DNA of 31,341 bases from positions 1 through 31,341 of the forward strand of contig NZ_JYJG01000299.1 in assembly GCF_000955955.1 (NCBI RefSeq), in the 5' to 3' direction. The DNA comes from Lentzea aerocolonigenes. GTDB lineage: Bacteria; Actinomycetota; Actinomycetes; Mycobacteriales; Pseudonocardiaceae. The notes under the pieces are model-generated. The model ran no database searches. It was not told the origin of the DNA and saw nothing but the letters and a program-made list of their open reading frames with translations. A program made the translations under genes and the position numbers. Of the stretch, positions 15,343-25,120 are shown one piece after another (the first letter of the stretch is position 1; each line of letters opens with the position of its first letter).

Positions 15343-16512
15343 GTGAGCACCACAGCCGTCATCGTCGACGCCGTTCGCACGCCGCTCGCCAAGGGCAAGC
15401 CCGGCGGCGCCTACTCCGAGATCCACCCCGTCGACCTGCACAGCACGGTCCTGAAGGCGCTCGTCGACCGCACCGGCATCGACCCGGCCGCGGTCGACGA
15501 CGTGATCAGCGGCGCGGTCGGCCAGGTCGGCGAGCAGTCCGGCAACACCGCGCGCTGGGCCCTGCTCGCGGCCGGGTTCCCCGAGTCGGTGCCCGGCGTG
15601 ACGGTCGACCGGCAGTGCGGCTCGAGCCAGCAGGCGCTGCACTTCGCCGCACAGGGCGTGATCGCGGGCGCGTACGACGTGGCGATCGCGTCCGGCGTCG
15701 AGTCGATGAGCCGGATTCCGATCGGGTCGCAGACGCTCGGCAAGGACTTCGCCGGGCCGAAGGTGCACGCGCGGTACAGCGAAGGCCTGGTGCCGCAAGG
15801 GATCAGCGCGGAACTGATCGCCCACAGGTGGAACCTGAGCCGCGCCCAGCTCGACGAGTTCTCCGCCGAGTCGCACCAGAAAGCGGCCACAGCGTGGAAG
15901 AACGGCTTCTTCGACGAGCAGATCGTCAAGGTCAACGACCTGGGCATCGACGAAACCATCCGGCCGGACACCACCACGGAGGTCCTGACCAAGCTGAGGC
16001 CCGCCTTCCGCGGCGAGCACTGGGAAGCACGGTTCCCGGAGCTGGACTGGCGCATCACCGCCGGCAACAGCTCACCCGTCAACGACGGCGCCGCGGCGGT
16101 GCTGGTGACGAGCGAAGAGGCGGCCAGGAACCGAGGACTCACCCCAAGGGCCCGCGTGCACTCGTTCGCGGTGGCGGGCGACGACCCGGTCTTCATGCTC
16201 ACCGGCATCATCCCGGCCACCCAGAAGGTGCTCGCGAAAGCCGGGCTGACGATCCACGACATCGACGTCTTCGAGGTCAACGAGGCGTTCGCACCGGTCG
16301 TGCTCGCCTGGCAGGCCGAGACCGGAGCGGACCTCGCCAAAGTCAACGTCAACGGCGGCGCCCTCGCGATCGGCCACCCGCTCGGGAGCTCCGGCGCACG
16401 ACTCATGACCACCCTGCTCAACAACCTCGAGCAGACCGGTGGCCGCTACGGGCTTCAGGTCATGTGCGAGGCGGGCGGGCTCGCCAACGCCACCGTCATC
16501 GAGCGGATCTGA
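15343..16512 (+). CDS. Acetyl-CoA acetyltransferase-type thiolase
   Basis: The protein has 389 residues from GTG 15343, with AGGGGA seven bases upstream. The thiolase II triad is present: nucleophile Cys92 in VDRQCGSSQQ, His345 in GGALAIGHPLGSSGAR, and Cys375 in VMCEAGGLANATVIERI. The NEAFAPV motif is also present. The family either cleaves 3-ketoacyl-CoA with CoA or condenses two acetyl-CoA units. No beta-oxidation partners are adjacent, so direction and substrate are open. The gene appears monocistronic. Its 3' end overlaps the convergent HxlR gene by 17 bases. Confidence 0.9.
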   Translation: MSTTAVIVDAVRTPLAKGKPGGAYSEIHPVDLHSTVLKALVDRTGIDPAAVDDVISGAVGQVGEQSGNTARWALLAAGFPESVPGVTVDRQCGSSQQALHFAAQGVIAGAYDVAIASGVESMSRIPIGSQTLGKDFAGPKVHARYSEGLVPQGISAELIAHRWNLSRAQLDEFSAESHQKAATAWKNGFFDEQIVKVNDLGIDETIRPDTTTEVLTKLRPAFRGEHWEARFPELDWRITAGNSSPVNDGAAAVLVTSEEAARNRGLTPRARVHSFAVAGDDPVFMLTGIIPATQKVLAKAGLTIHDIDVFEVNEAFAPVVLAWQAETGADLAKVNVNGGALAIGHPLGSSGARLMTTLLNNLEQTGGRYGLQVMCEAGGLANATVIERI

Positions 16513-16969
16513 CCTCGACCGCCAGGCTCTCCGGCGCGACCGGCCCAACGGCCGGTCCGAACTGGACGGTCACGGGCTCGCCGGAAGAGGCCGACACCAC
16601 CTGCAGCGGACCACCGTCGGGCTGCAGGTAGGTGTCGCCCCACTGCATCAGCGCGACGATCACCGGCAGCAACGCGCTGCCCTGCTCGGTCAGCACGTAT
16701 TCGTACCGGGTCCGTGCGCCGGGCTCCCGGTACGGCCTCTTCTCGAACAGGCCGGCGTCCACGAGTTCCTTGAGACGCTTGGCCGCGACGGCCTCGGTGA
16801 TGCCCACGCGCCGCACGAAACCGTCGAACCGCGTGGTGCCGTAGAAGGCCTCGCGCAGCAGGAGCAACGCGGACCTGGTGCCGATGACGTCGAGCGCCAG
16901 CGCGATCGAGCACCGCTCCGGCTGCCACTTGTCCAACGCGGCCAACGGCCCGCTCATCTGCATGGGCAT
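16496..16969 (-). CDS. HxlR-family winged-helix regulator
   Basis: The protein has 157 residues from ATG 16969; ATG 16963 and ATG 16957 (MSGPLAALDKW) are alternatives. CSIALALDVIGTRSALLLLREAFYG gives the typical HxlR N-terminal helix. RFDGFVRRVGITEAVAAKRLKELVDAGLFEKRPY is the recognition helix, and TRYEYVLTEQGSALLPVIVALMQWGD is the wing and dimer helix. One Cys (C20) precedes the winged helix, as in redox-sensing relatives. It has an extended C-terminal tail of about 40 residues. No ribosome site is evident at 16969. The target is unknown, and it shares only its 3' end with the thiolase gene. Confidence 0.87.
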   Translation of the reverse strand: MPMQMSGPLAALDKWQPERCSIALALDVIGTRSALLLLREAFYGTTRFDGFVRRVGITEAVAAKRLKELVDAGLFEKRPYREPGARTRYEYVLTEQGSALLPVIVALMQWGDTYLQPDGGPLQVVSASSGEPVTVQFGPAVGPVAPESLAVEVRSAR

Positions 16970-16999
16970 ATATCTGACTTTAGCAAACCATACCCAGGC

Positions 17000-17431
17000 T
17001 CACTTGGCCGTCTTCATCGGGAACTGGGAGTTCGTGCGCGCCACGCCGGGCAACCGCGTCAACGCGGACATGTAGAGCTGTTCATAGGCGGCGATGTCCG
17101 CGACGGCGACCCACAGGTGGTAGTCGGGCTGCCCGAACATCCGCGAGCACGACTCGACCGCGTCGATCCCGGCGATCTGCTCCTCGAACGCCTCGATCGT
17201 CGCGGTGTCCTGCGCGGCGAGGTCGATGTGCACGAGCACGCGGAAGCCGCGGCCGAGCGCGACCGGGTTCACCGCGGCGTGGTATCCGGTGATCACCCCG
17301 GCCTCCTCCAGCGCCCGCACTCGCCGCAGGCACGGCGACGGCGTCAGTCCCACCTTGTCGGCCAGCTCGGTGTTGGTGAGCCGGCCATCCTCCTGCAGGT
17401 GGTGAATGATTGCGCGGTCGATGCGGTCCAT
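17000..17431 (-). CDS. Lrp/AsnC-family transcriptional regulator
   Basis: The protein has 143 residues from ATG 17431. The N-terminal helix-turn-helix reads MDRIDRAIIHHLQEDGRLTN, then ELADKVGLTPSPCLRRVRALEEAGVI. The C-terminal RAM domain spans about residues 65-140, with FEEQIAGIDAVESCSRMFGQPDYHLWVAVAD. This family binds amino acids and acts as octamers or higher oligomers. The gene is divergent from an amino-acid-type decarboxylase 81 bases away, the classic arrangement for an Lrp-type regulator controlling its neighbour. Confidence 0.9.
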   Translation of the reverse strand: MDRIDRAIIHHLQEDGRLTNTELADKVGLTPSPCLRRVRALEEAGVITGYHAAVNPVALGRGFRVLVHIDLAAQDTATIEAFEEQIAGIDAVESCSRMFGQPDYHLWVAVADIAAYEQLYMSALTRLPGVARTNSQFPMKTAK

Positions 17432-17449
17432 GAGCAGATCATGCCACCA

Positions 17450-17505
17450 GCTGGCTCATAGCCAGCACAATTAGCAATCGAATGCTCGCGCAAGTTCCCT
17501 AATCT
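17450..17505. promoter_or_regulatory. Divergent Lrp / decarboxylase control region
   Basis: The 81-base gap holds GCTGGC-N5-GCCAGC (17450-17466) and an imperfect palindrome AGCAATCGAATGCT (17473-17486; one mismatched pair), either of which could be an Lrp site. TAATCT at 17500-17505 is a good -10 seven bases before the decarboxylase GTG, which implies a leaderless message. No good -35 is visible, consistent with activation by the regulator. Confidence 0.45.
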
Positions 17506-17512
17506 GCTTGTC

Positions 17513-18955
<1,443 letters not shown>

Positions 18956-19277
18956 CGGGCAACGACTTCGTCTCGCCGAGCTTCAGGTGCACCCGCGCCG
19001 CGAAGATCTGCACGATCACCAGGCCGACAGCCGCGATCGGAGTCAGAATCGGGGCGACACCGGTCAGCTGCGGCAGGACCAAGCCGAGCGCACCTGCCAC
19101 CTCGACGGCGCCGATCGCCTTGAAGGCCCCGTCGGTCATGTCCTTCGCCCATGCCATACCAGAGGCCACCATCTGCTCACGCGGTCGCACGACCTTCATC
19201 AGCCCGGCCGCCAGATAGGCCGCCGCCAGCAGACCCTGCACCACCCACAGTGCGATGTTCACCGCATACTCCAATGC

Positions 19278-19294
19278 TTACGACTTGTGCGTAA
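19278..19294. promoter_or_regulatory. Inverted repeat in the doxX-hxlR divergent gap
   Basis: TTACG-N7-CGTAA lies in the 75-base gap between the divergent doxX and hxlR genes, 16 bases before the doxX start. The arms are short but AT-containing and centred as expected for an HxlR operator that would control both genes (inference). Confidence 0.45.
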
Positions 19295-19337
19295 CCTGAT
19301 GGTCTGTGAGTTTCGGAAACCTGCAAAAGGCACATCG

Positions 19338-19754
19338 ATGTATGTGTCCAGGAAAGCGGGGTTACCTGTGACCGGCATCACCCGGACGCGGACCTGCCCG
19401 CCGCCGATGAACGACGGCGGCGCGGTCCGCGAGGTGTTCGACCGCATCAGCGACAAGTGGAGCCTGCTGGTCGTCGGCGCGCTGCGGGAAGGCCCGCTGC
19501 GCTTCGGCGAGCTGGAGAAGGCGATCACCGGCATCTCGCAGCGCATGCTCACCCTGACGCTGAAGCACCTCGTCCAGGACGGCCTGGTCAGCCGCACCGC
19601 GTACGCGGAGGTGCCGCCGCGCGTCGAGTACGAGGTGACGCCGCTGGGCAAGACGTTGGTGCCGCTGGTGATCGCTCTCGCCGAGTGGGCGATCGAACAC
19701 CGTGACGAGATCAACGCCAACCGGAGGGGCGCGCTGCCACCCACCGGCTCCTGA
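19338..19754 (+). CDS. HxlR-family regulator with N-terminal cysteine
   Basis: The protein has 138 residues from ATG 19338 (AAAGG eight bases upstream) or 128 from GTG 19368 (GGGG six bases upstream). The winged helix is typical: VFDRISDKWSLLVVGALREGPLRFGELEKAI, then GISQRMLTLTLKHLVQDGLVSR and YEVTPLGKTLVPLVIALAEWA. A single Cys in TRTCPPPMND sits where redox-sensing relatives such as YodB carry their reactive cysteine. It is divergent from doxX and probably represses it, with oxidation or electrophiles as a plausible signal. The BBE-type gene follows 19 bases downstream on the same strand. Confidence 0.87.
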   Translation: MYVSRKAGLPVTGITRTRTCPPPMNDGGAVREVFDRISDKWSLLVVGALREGPLRFGELEKAITGISQRMLTLTLKHLVQDGLVSRTAYAEVPPRVEYEVTPLGKTLVPLVIALAEWAIEHRDEINANRRGALPPTGS

Positions 19755-19773
19755 ACTACGGCATGATCGCCGC

Positions 19774-21213
19774 GTGGATCGTCGCAGGTTTCTGAAAGTC
19801 GCAGGGCTCGCGGGTGCCGGTGCCGCGCTCGCCGCCTGCACCGGCACAGCGCCGCCGAAAGATCCGGTCACCGTCCCGGCGTCCACTTCGTCCGTTCCTA
19901 GTGGACCGCCGAACTGGGACGCCCTGCGCGCCAGGATGTCCGGCCAGTTGATCCTCCCCGGCCAGGACGGCTTCACCTACCAGGGCTTCAACCCCGTGTG
20001 GGACAACCGCAAGCCCGCCGCCATCGCCAGGATCGCCTCCCCAGCGGACGTCCAGGCGTGTCTGGAGGCGGCCAGGAATCGCGTGCCGATCGCCGCCCGC
20101 AGCGGCGGCCACAGCTACGCCGGGTACTCCTCGCCCGAGAACGGCCTGCAGATCGACCTGCGCAAGCTCGCGACGATCGAGGTGCTGCCAGGTGACCAGG
20201 TCCGGGTCGGCGCCGGCGCCCAGCTCGGCGAGGTGTCGCGGGTGCTCGCCGCAGCGGGCCGCGCCCTGCCGACCGGCACGTGCCCGACCGTCGGCGTCGC
20301 GGGCCTCACGCTCGGCGGCGGCATCGGCGTGCTCGCCCGCAAGTACGGCCTGACGTGTGATCACCTCGTCTCGGCGACCGTGGTGACGGCGGACGGCACG
20401 CTGGTCACCACCGATGCCCAGCAGGAACCCGACCTGTTCTGGGCGTTGCGCGGTGGTGGCGGCGGCAACTTCGGCATCGTCACCGAGTTCGTGTTCAGCA
20501 CGGTGCCCGCACCGCAGGTCACGGTCTTCTCGCTGCAGTACGACGCGGGTCCTACCGCGGACGTGCTCGGCGCCTGGCAGACCTGGATCGCCGAGGCGCC
20601 CGGCGAGATGTGGTCCAACGTCGTGATCCGCGGCGGCGCCCGGCCGACGTGCCGGGTCGGCGGTTGCTTCATCGGGTCCGTCGGCGAACTGGCTGCGCTC
20701 CTCAACGGCCTGCCGGCGCCCGCCAACCGGTTCATCGAGCCGAAGAGCTACTCCGAGGCCGTGCAGTACTTCGCGGGCAGCGGGATCGAGCACGAGTCGT
20801 TCGTCGCGTCGTCGCGCATCGTGCGCGAACCGATCAGCGACCCTGCCAAGGCCGTCGACCTGATGAACGGCCAGACCGACGAGTCGTACCTGATCTTCGA
20901 CGGCCTGGGCGGCGCGATCGCCGCGGTCGCACCGGACGCCACCGCGTTCCCGCACCGCAGCGCCCTCGCGTCCGCGCAGATCTACTTCAAGACTCCGCCG
21001 GAAGGCGCGACGGACACGGCCCGGCGGATGGGCCAGGTCCGCGACGGCCTCGGCGACCTGGTCGGCGAGACCGGGTACGTCAACTACATCGACCCGCAGC
21101 TGCCGAACTGGGCGACGGCCTACTACAGCGGCAATCTCCCGCGGCTGAAGCAGGTCGCCTCGAAGTACGACCCCGACAAGGTCTTCGCGTTCGCCCAGGG
21201 AGTGGCCGCATGA
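19774..21213 (+). CDS. Berberine-bridge-type FAD oxidase, Tat-exported lipoprotein
   Basis: The protein has 479 residues from GTG 19774. A twin-arginine signal (MDRRRFLKVAGLAG) ends in a perfect lipobox LAAC22, so the enzyme should be folded in the cytoplasm and anchored outside. The FAD-binding PCMH domain has GGHSYAGYSS with His113, and GTCPTVGVAGLTLGGGIG with Cys170, the pair that gives bicovalent FAD in this family. The C-terminal BBE segment is NYIDPQLPNWATAYYSGNLPRL, then KYDPDKVFAF. Relatives oxidise alcohols, sugars or alkaloids using O2. The substrate is unknown. There is no clear ribosome site, and CATGAT lies six bases upstream (leaderless possible). The stop overlaps the antiporter ATG. 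Confidence 0.9.
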   Translation: MDRRRFLKVAGLAGAGAALAACTGTAPPKDPVTVPASTSSVPSGPPNWDALRARMSGQLILPGQDGFTYQGFNPVWDNRKPAAIARIASPADVQACLEAARNRVPIAARSGGHSYAGYSSPENGLQIDLRKLATIEVLPGDQVRVGAGAQLGEVSRVLAAAGRALPTGTCPTVGVAGLTLGGGIGVLARKYGLTCDHLVSATVVTADGTLVTTDAQQEPDLFWALRGGGGGNFGIVTEFVFSTVPAPQVTVFSLQYDAGPTADVLGAWQTWIAEAPGEMWSNVVIRGGARPTCRVGGCFIGSVGELAALLNGLPAPANRFIEPKSYSEAVQYFAGSGIEHESFVASSRIVREPISDPAKAVDLMNGQTDESYLIFDGLGGAIAAVAPDATAFPHRSALASAQIYFKTPPEGATDTARRMGQVRDGLGDLVGETGYVNYIDPQLPNWATAYYSGNLPRLKQVASKYDPDKVFAFAQGVAA

Positions 21214-22451
21214 ACTCGTTGTTGCTCGCGGCGGCGTTCGCCATGGTCGTCCGCTCGCTGGCGGCGAACCGGCTGGACCGCTGGTACCTCGCCGCGCCGA
21301 TCGTGATGGTGCTGGCCGGCGTGGCGGTCGGGCTGTCCAACGAGGGCTCCATCTCGGAGGGCCTCAACACCGAGTCGGTCCAGCACGCGGCGGAGATCAT
21401 CCTCGCGGTGCTGCTGTTCGTCGACGCCACCGAGGTGCGCGCGGGCCGGTTGTGGGGTGCCTATCCCGGCCTGGTGGCGCGCGTGCTGCTGGTCGCCATG
21501 CCGGTGAGCCTCGCACTGGCCGCCGTCGTGGGCTGGCTGCTGTTCCCGAGCCTGTCGTGGGCGGCGCTGATCCTGGTCGCGTGCGTGACGGTGCCGACCG
21601 ACTTCGCCCCGGCGGAACGAGTGGTGCGCGACAAGGCGCTGTCGGCGCGGGTGCGCAGCACGCTGAACATCGAGAGCGGCTACAACGACGGCATCGTCTC
21701 CCCGCTGTTCCTGTTCGCGCTGATCCTGGCCGGCGACTCCTCGCAGGAACGCACGCCGCTCGAAGCGCTCGCGACCGTCCTGCCGTTCGCGGTCAAGGCG
21801 ATCGTGGCCGGTGTCGTGATCGGCGCGCTGCTCGGCTGGCTGATGGACCGGGCGCACCAGGCGGGGTGGGTGAACGACCAGTCCGCGCGCGTCGCCGTGC
21901 TGCTGGCGCCACTGCTGACCTACACCGCCACGGTCGCGATCGACGGCAACGGCTTCGTGGCGTCGTTCGTCGCCGGCATCGCTTTCCGTTACGTGCACCG
22001 GTTGCTGAAGGCCCGCCGAGTCCACAAGGGACGTTCGGAGGCCCGCTCTGACGCTCTCGACACCGACCTGCACCTGCTGGAGGACGTCACCGGCCTGCTC
22101 ACCATGACCATGTGGTTCGTCGTGGGCATCACCGCCGTGCTGATCTTCTTCGACGGCGTCACCTGGCGGGAGGTGCTCTTCTCCGCCGTCGTGCTCACCG
22201 TCATCCGCATCGTGCCGGTGTTCCTCGCCTTCCTCGGGTCGAGGTTGTCCGGCCGCGAGCGCCTCCTCGTCGGGGCTCTGGGGCCGCGCGGCACGACGAC
22301 GATCGTGTTCGGGTTGCTGGCGTTCAACAAGCTGCCGACAGGGGACGCGGCCAACCTGATCCTGACGATCACCGTGCTGTGCGTGCTGGGCAGCGTGGTG
22401 CTGCACGGCATCGGTGCGACCTGGCTGACTAGGCCACGAGCAGATCGATGA
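21210..22451 (+). CDS. CPA1-family Na+/H+ (cation/proton) antiporter
   Basis: The protein has 413 residues from ATG 21210 (ATGA overlap with the flavoenzyme stop). Eleven or twelve hydrophobic helices are visible. The family core has TVPTDFAPAERVV and NIESGYNDGIVSP (ion-binding Asn-Asp), and near the end LGPRGTTTIVFGLLAFNKLP. Such antiporters exchange protons for Na+ or K+ at the cytoplasmic membrane. Co-translation with an exported oxidase is an unusual pairing. One possibility is a response to pH or ion changes outside the cell. The 3' end overlaps the convergent tetR gene by 23 bases. Confidence 0.88.
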   Translation: MNSLLLAAAFAMVVRSLAANRLDRWYLAAPIVMVLAGVAVGLSNEGSISEGLNTESVQHAAEIILAVLLFVDATEVRAGRLWGAYPGLVARVLLVAMPVSLALAAVVGWLLFPSLSWAALILVACVTVPTDFAPAERVVRDKALSARVRSTLNIESGYNDGIVSPLFLFALILAGDSSQERTPLEALATVLPFAVKAIVAGVVIGALLGWLMDRAHQAGWVNDQSARVAVLLAPLLTYTATVAIDGNGFVASFVAGIAFRYVHRLLKARRVHKGRSEARSDALDTDLHLLEDVTGLLTMTMWFVVGITAVLIFFDGVTWREVLFSAVVLTVIRIVPVFLAFLGSRLSGRERLLVGALGPRGTTTIVFGLLAFNKLPTGDAANLILTITVLCVLGSVVLHGIGATWLTRPRADR

Positions 22452-23058
22452 CCCCGGGCAGTTCAGCTCGCAACGACGCGACCGTCTCGGCGTTGCCGCT
22501 CAGGTGGTGCAGCAGCGCGCGCTGGAAGATGCCGTCGAGCGTCACGTAGGCGGTGCCCGATGAGGCGGTCGGCGCGCCCTCGCGCAGTTCGGCGTAGCGG
22601 CTGATCACCCGCCACACCATGGCTTCCCGGTGTGCGTCGATCTCCAGCACGTCGGCGCGGAAGTACTCCTCGTACAGGCTCTGGTTGCGCAGGTCGTACC
22701 AGAGCCGGTGCAGGGTCGCGTCCTTCTCCAGCGTGTCGAAGAACATCGCCACGAACTCCTCGCGCAGCTGGTCCGCGCTGGTCGCGTGGGCGACGACCTC
22801 GTCGTACTTGGTCACGCAGACGCGCTCGTACTGGCGGACCGCCTCGACGATCAGGTCGCGCTTGTCCGCGAAGTAGTAGTGCAGGACGCCGTGGGAGAAC
22901 TCGGAGTTCTGCGCGATCTCCCGCAGGCTCGTGCGGGCGTAGCCGAGCTCGGCGAGCGTGTGCAGCGTCGCCACGGCGAGCTCGGTCCGCCGGGCGTCGA
23001 ACTTGTCGACCTGCCGGCGAGCGATCTTGTCCTGTTTGCGCTGGGCGACATCCGTCAC
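22429..23058 (-). CDS. TetR-family regulator of the divergent SDR operon
   Basis: The protein has 209 residues from GTG 23058 (VTDVAQRKQDKIARRQVDKF). An upstream ATG at 23127 would place the operator inside the gene. TACGAT lies seven bases before GTG 23058, a good -10 for a leaderless message. The helix-turn-helix reads TELAVATLHTLAELGYARTS, then LREIAQNSEFSHGVLHYYFADKRDLI. The C-terminal ligand domain is helical. The divergent SDR operon begins 136 bases away across a double palindrome, so repression of that operon is the clear inference. The ligand is probably the pathway's substrate or a CoA ester of it. Confidence 0.88.
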   Translation of the reverse strand: MTDVAQRKQDKIARRQVDKFDARRTELAVATLHTLAELGYARTSLREIAQNSEFSHGVLHYYFADKRDLIVEAVRQYERVCVTKYDEVVAHATSADQLREEFVAMFFDTLEKDATLHRLWYDLRNQSLYEEYFRADVLEIDAHREAMVWRVISRYAELREGAPTASSGTAYVTLDGIFQRALLHHLSGNAETVASLRAELPGVIDLLVA

Positions 23059-23111
23059 ACCGCAGATCGTAGCCCGGATTGCGACAACCGTTGACCGCTC
23101 GTCCAAAAAAT

Positions 23112-23163
23112 CTTGGACAGTCGTCAAGATTTTCCTTGACGACTGTCAAGCTTTGATTAGGGT
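23112..23163. promoter_or_regulatory. Double palindromic TetR operator and SDR-operon promoter
   Basis: CTTGACGACTGTCAAG (23135-23150) is a perfect CTTGAC-N4-GTCAAG palindrome. A second copy, with one inserted G, lies at 23112-23128. The two copies are themselves arranged as a 13-bp inverted repeat (23116-23128 and 23135-23147) around ATTTTC. TTGACG (23136-23141) and TAGGGT (23158-23163), 16 bases apart, form a plausible promoter for the SDR operon. The repressor would therefore cover the -35. AGGAGG at 23181 precedes the first gene. Confidence 0.72.
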
Positions 23164-23193
23164 GTGAGCCAACTCACTTCAGGAGGCGACTCG

Positions 23194-23997
23194 ATGACGA
23201 GCTATCAGCTGAGCGGACGAAAAGCACTGGTCACAGGCGGTGCACGCGGCTTGGGAGCGGGCATGGCGGAGGCGTTGTGCAAGGCCGGTGCGGCGGTCCT
23301 GATCGGCGACGTCCTGGAGGACGAGGGCAAGCAGACCGCCCAGGCCTTGCGTGACTCGGGCGCCACGGCGGAGTTCGTGCCGTTGGACGTCACCGACGAC
23401 GCGAGCTGGGCTTCGGCGGTGAACACGGCGGTCGACGCGATCGGCGGGCTCGACATCCTCGTGAACAACGCGGGCATCGAGATCACCAGCCTGATCACCG
23501 AGCTGGAGACCGCCGACATCCGAAAGATGCTCGACGTCAACGTGCTCGGCACCGCGCTCGGCATGAAGCACGGCCTGCGCACGATGCGTCCCGGTGGCGC
23601 GGCCGGCAACGGCGGCTCGATCATCAGCGTCGCGTCCGTGGCCGCGACCATCGCCTTCCCCGGCATCAGCGTGTACTCGGCGACCAAGTCCGCCATCGAC
23701 CGGCTGACCCGCGTCGCGGCCGCGGAGTCCGGCAAGCTCGGCTACGGCGTGCGCGTGAACTGCATCTACCCCGGTCTCACGCCGACCGCGATGGGCAACC
23801 AGCTGGCCGTGGACTGCGCCGAACTGGGGCTGTTCCCCTCGCCGGAAGCCGCTGCCGGTGCGGTCGTGGAGCTGACGCCGCTCGGACGGCTCGGGCAGGT
23901 CGACGACATGGCCGACGCGGTGGTGTTCCTCGCGTCCGACGCCTCGAAGTTCATCACCGGAGCGGGTCTTCCGGTCGACGGCGGGATGGGTATGTGA
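23194..23997 (+). CDS. Short-chain dehydrogenase/reductase
   Basis: The protein has 267 residues from ATG 23194, with a textbook AGGAGG seven bases upstream. Classical SDR features are present: the cofactor loop TGGARGLG (14-21), D65 in PLDVTD, NNAG (91-94), a catalytic Ser in IISVASVAA, and Y161-SAT-K165. The C-terminus DGGMGM is typical. An Asp after the second strand (GDV) favours NAD(H). The enzyme oxidises or reduces an alcohol or ketone, and the substrate is unknown. It is the first gene of a TetR-controlled operon with a saccharopine-dehydrogenase-like enzyme one base downstream. Confidence 0.9.
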   Translation: MTSYQLSGRKALVTGGARGLGAGMAEALCKAGAAVLIGDVLEDEGKQTAQALRDSGATAEFVPLDVTDDASWASAVNTAVDAIGGLDILVNNAGIEITSLITELETADIRKMLDVNVLGTALGMKHGLRTMRPGGAAGNGGSIISVASVAATIAFPGISVYSATKSAIDRLTRVAAAESGKLGYGVRVNCIYPGLTPTAMGNQLAVDCAELGLFPSPEAAAGAVVELTPLGRLGQVDDMADAVVFLASDASKFITGAGLPVDGGMGM

Positions 23998-23998
23998 C

Positions 23999-25120
23999 AT
24001 GGCGAAACCTGTTGTCGTTTATGGAGCTTCCGGGTACACGGGCCGGCTGATCTGCGAGTATCTGCGCGAGTACGGAATTCCGTTCCTCGCGGTCGGCCGC
24101 GACGGCAAGCGCGTCAAGGAAGCCGTCGACGCGGTGCCCGGCATCGAGACCGTCGAGTACGAGGTGCTGGAGGTCGAGCACACCGAGGCGGCGCTCACCG
24201 AGGCCTTCTCCGGGGCGCGCGTCGTGCTGAACACCGTCGGCCCGTTCTCCCGCTACGGCCACGAAGCGGTGCGGGCGAGTCTGAACGTCGGCGCGCACTA
24301 CACCGACACCAACGGCGAGCAGGACTGGATGATCGACGCCGAAGCGCGGTACGGCGCTTCGTTCGCTTCTCAAGGCTTGCTGATCTCTCCTGGCATCGCG
24401 CAGATGTACACGGTCGGCGAGATCGCCGCGCAGATCTGCCTGGAGCAGCCCGGACTGGACACTTTGGACATCGGCGTGTTCTGGAAGGGTTATCCCACGG
24501 TCGCTTCCACGAACACGATCCTCACGAACGCGGCGTTCGCCAAGGCGTACTACCTGGAGCAGAACGAGTACGTGGAATGGCCTGCCGACGCGGGGTTGTA
24601 CGAACTGGTCGTGCCCGGCCAGCACGAACTGGGCCTCGCGCTGCCGTGGGGCGGCACGGCGCATCCGGTGTGGTTCAAGAAGGACCCGCGCGTGGCGTCG
24701 GTGCGGGCGCTCGGTGGCGTGTTCAACCGGCCGTTGATGCTCGGCGTGCCGCAGATCGTCACGGCAGCGCTTGACCAGATGCAGGGCAAGTCGGACGCGG
24801 AGAAGTACGAGATCGTCGACGCGTTCTCCGCGCAGGTGCGCAGTGAGATGCCACCGCGGGAGAACCCTCGGATCAACATCTCGCTCGACTCCGTGCACGC
24901 GTCCGGACCGCTCGGCCGCGCGCACTGCGTGATCCACGGCAACTGCAACTACAAGCAGACGGCGTTGCTGAACGTCCACGCCGCCGTGCACCTGTTGCAG
25001 GACGCACCACGCCGAGTCGGGTTCGCGTCGGGCTGCCAGGCGTTCGGGCACCGGGAGTTGCTGGGCGCGCTGCGCTCGTTCGGCCTGGTGCTCGACCCGA
25101 TCGTCGAAGTGCACCGCTGA
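23999..25120 (+). CDS. Saccharopine-dehydrogenase-like NAD(P)-binding protein
   Basis: The protein has 373 residues from ATG 23999, one base after the SDR stop. The N-terminal Rossmann fold reads VVVYGASGYTGRLICEYLREYG, followed by RVVLNTVGPFSRYGHEAVRASL and GAHYTDTNGEQDWM, as in saccharopine-dehydrogenase-like and trans-acting enoyl-reductase-type proteins. The C-terminal half, including LGVFN-type and HCVIHGNCNY segments, is not one I can assign firmly. It may correspond to a domain of unknown function (DUF5938-like). It is probably a cytosolic oxidoreductase in the same pathway as its neighbours. Its stop overlaps the ligase start by one base. Confidence 0.78.
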   Translation: MAKPVVVYGASGYTGRLICEYLREYGIPFLAVGRDGKRVKEAVDAVPGIETVEYEVLEVEHTEAALTEAFSGARVVLNTVGPFSRYGHEAVRASLNVGAHYTDTNGEQDWMIDAEARYGASFASQGLLISPGIAQMYTVGEIAAQICLEQPGLDTLDIGVFWKGYPTVASTNTILTNAAFAKAYYLEQNEYVEWPADAGLYELVVPGQHELGLALPWGGTAHPVWFKKDPRVASVRALGGVFNRPLMLGVPQIVTAALDQMQGKSDAEKYEIVDAFSAQVRSEMPPRENPRINISLDSVHASGPLGRAHCVIHGNCNYKQTALLNVHAAVHLLQDAPRRVGFASGCQAFGHRELLGALRSFGLVLDPIVEVHR

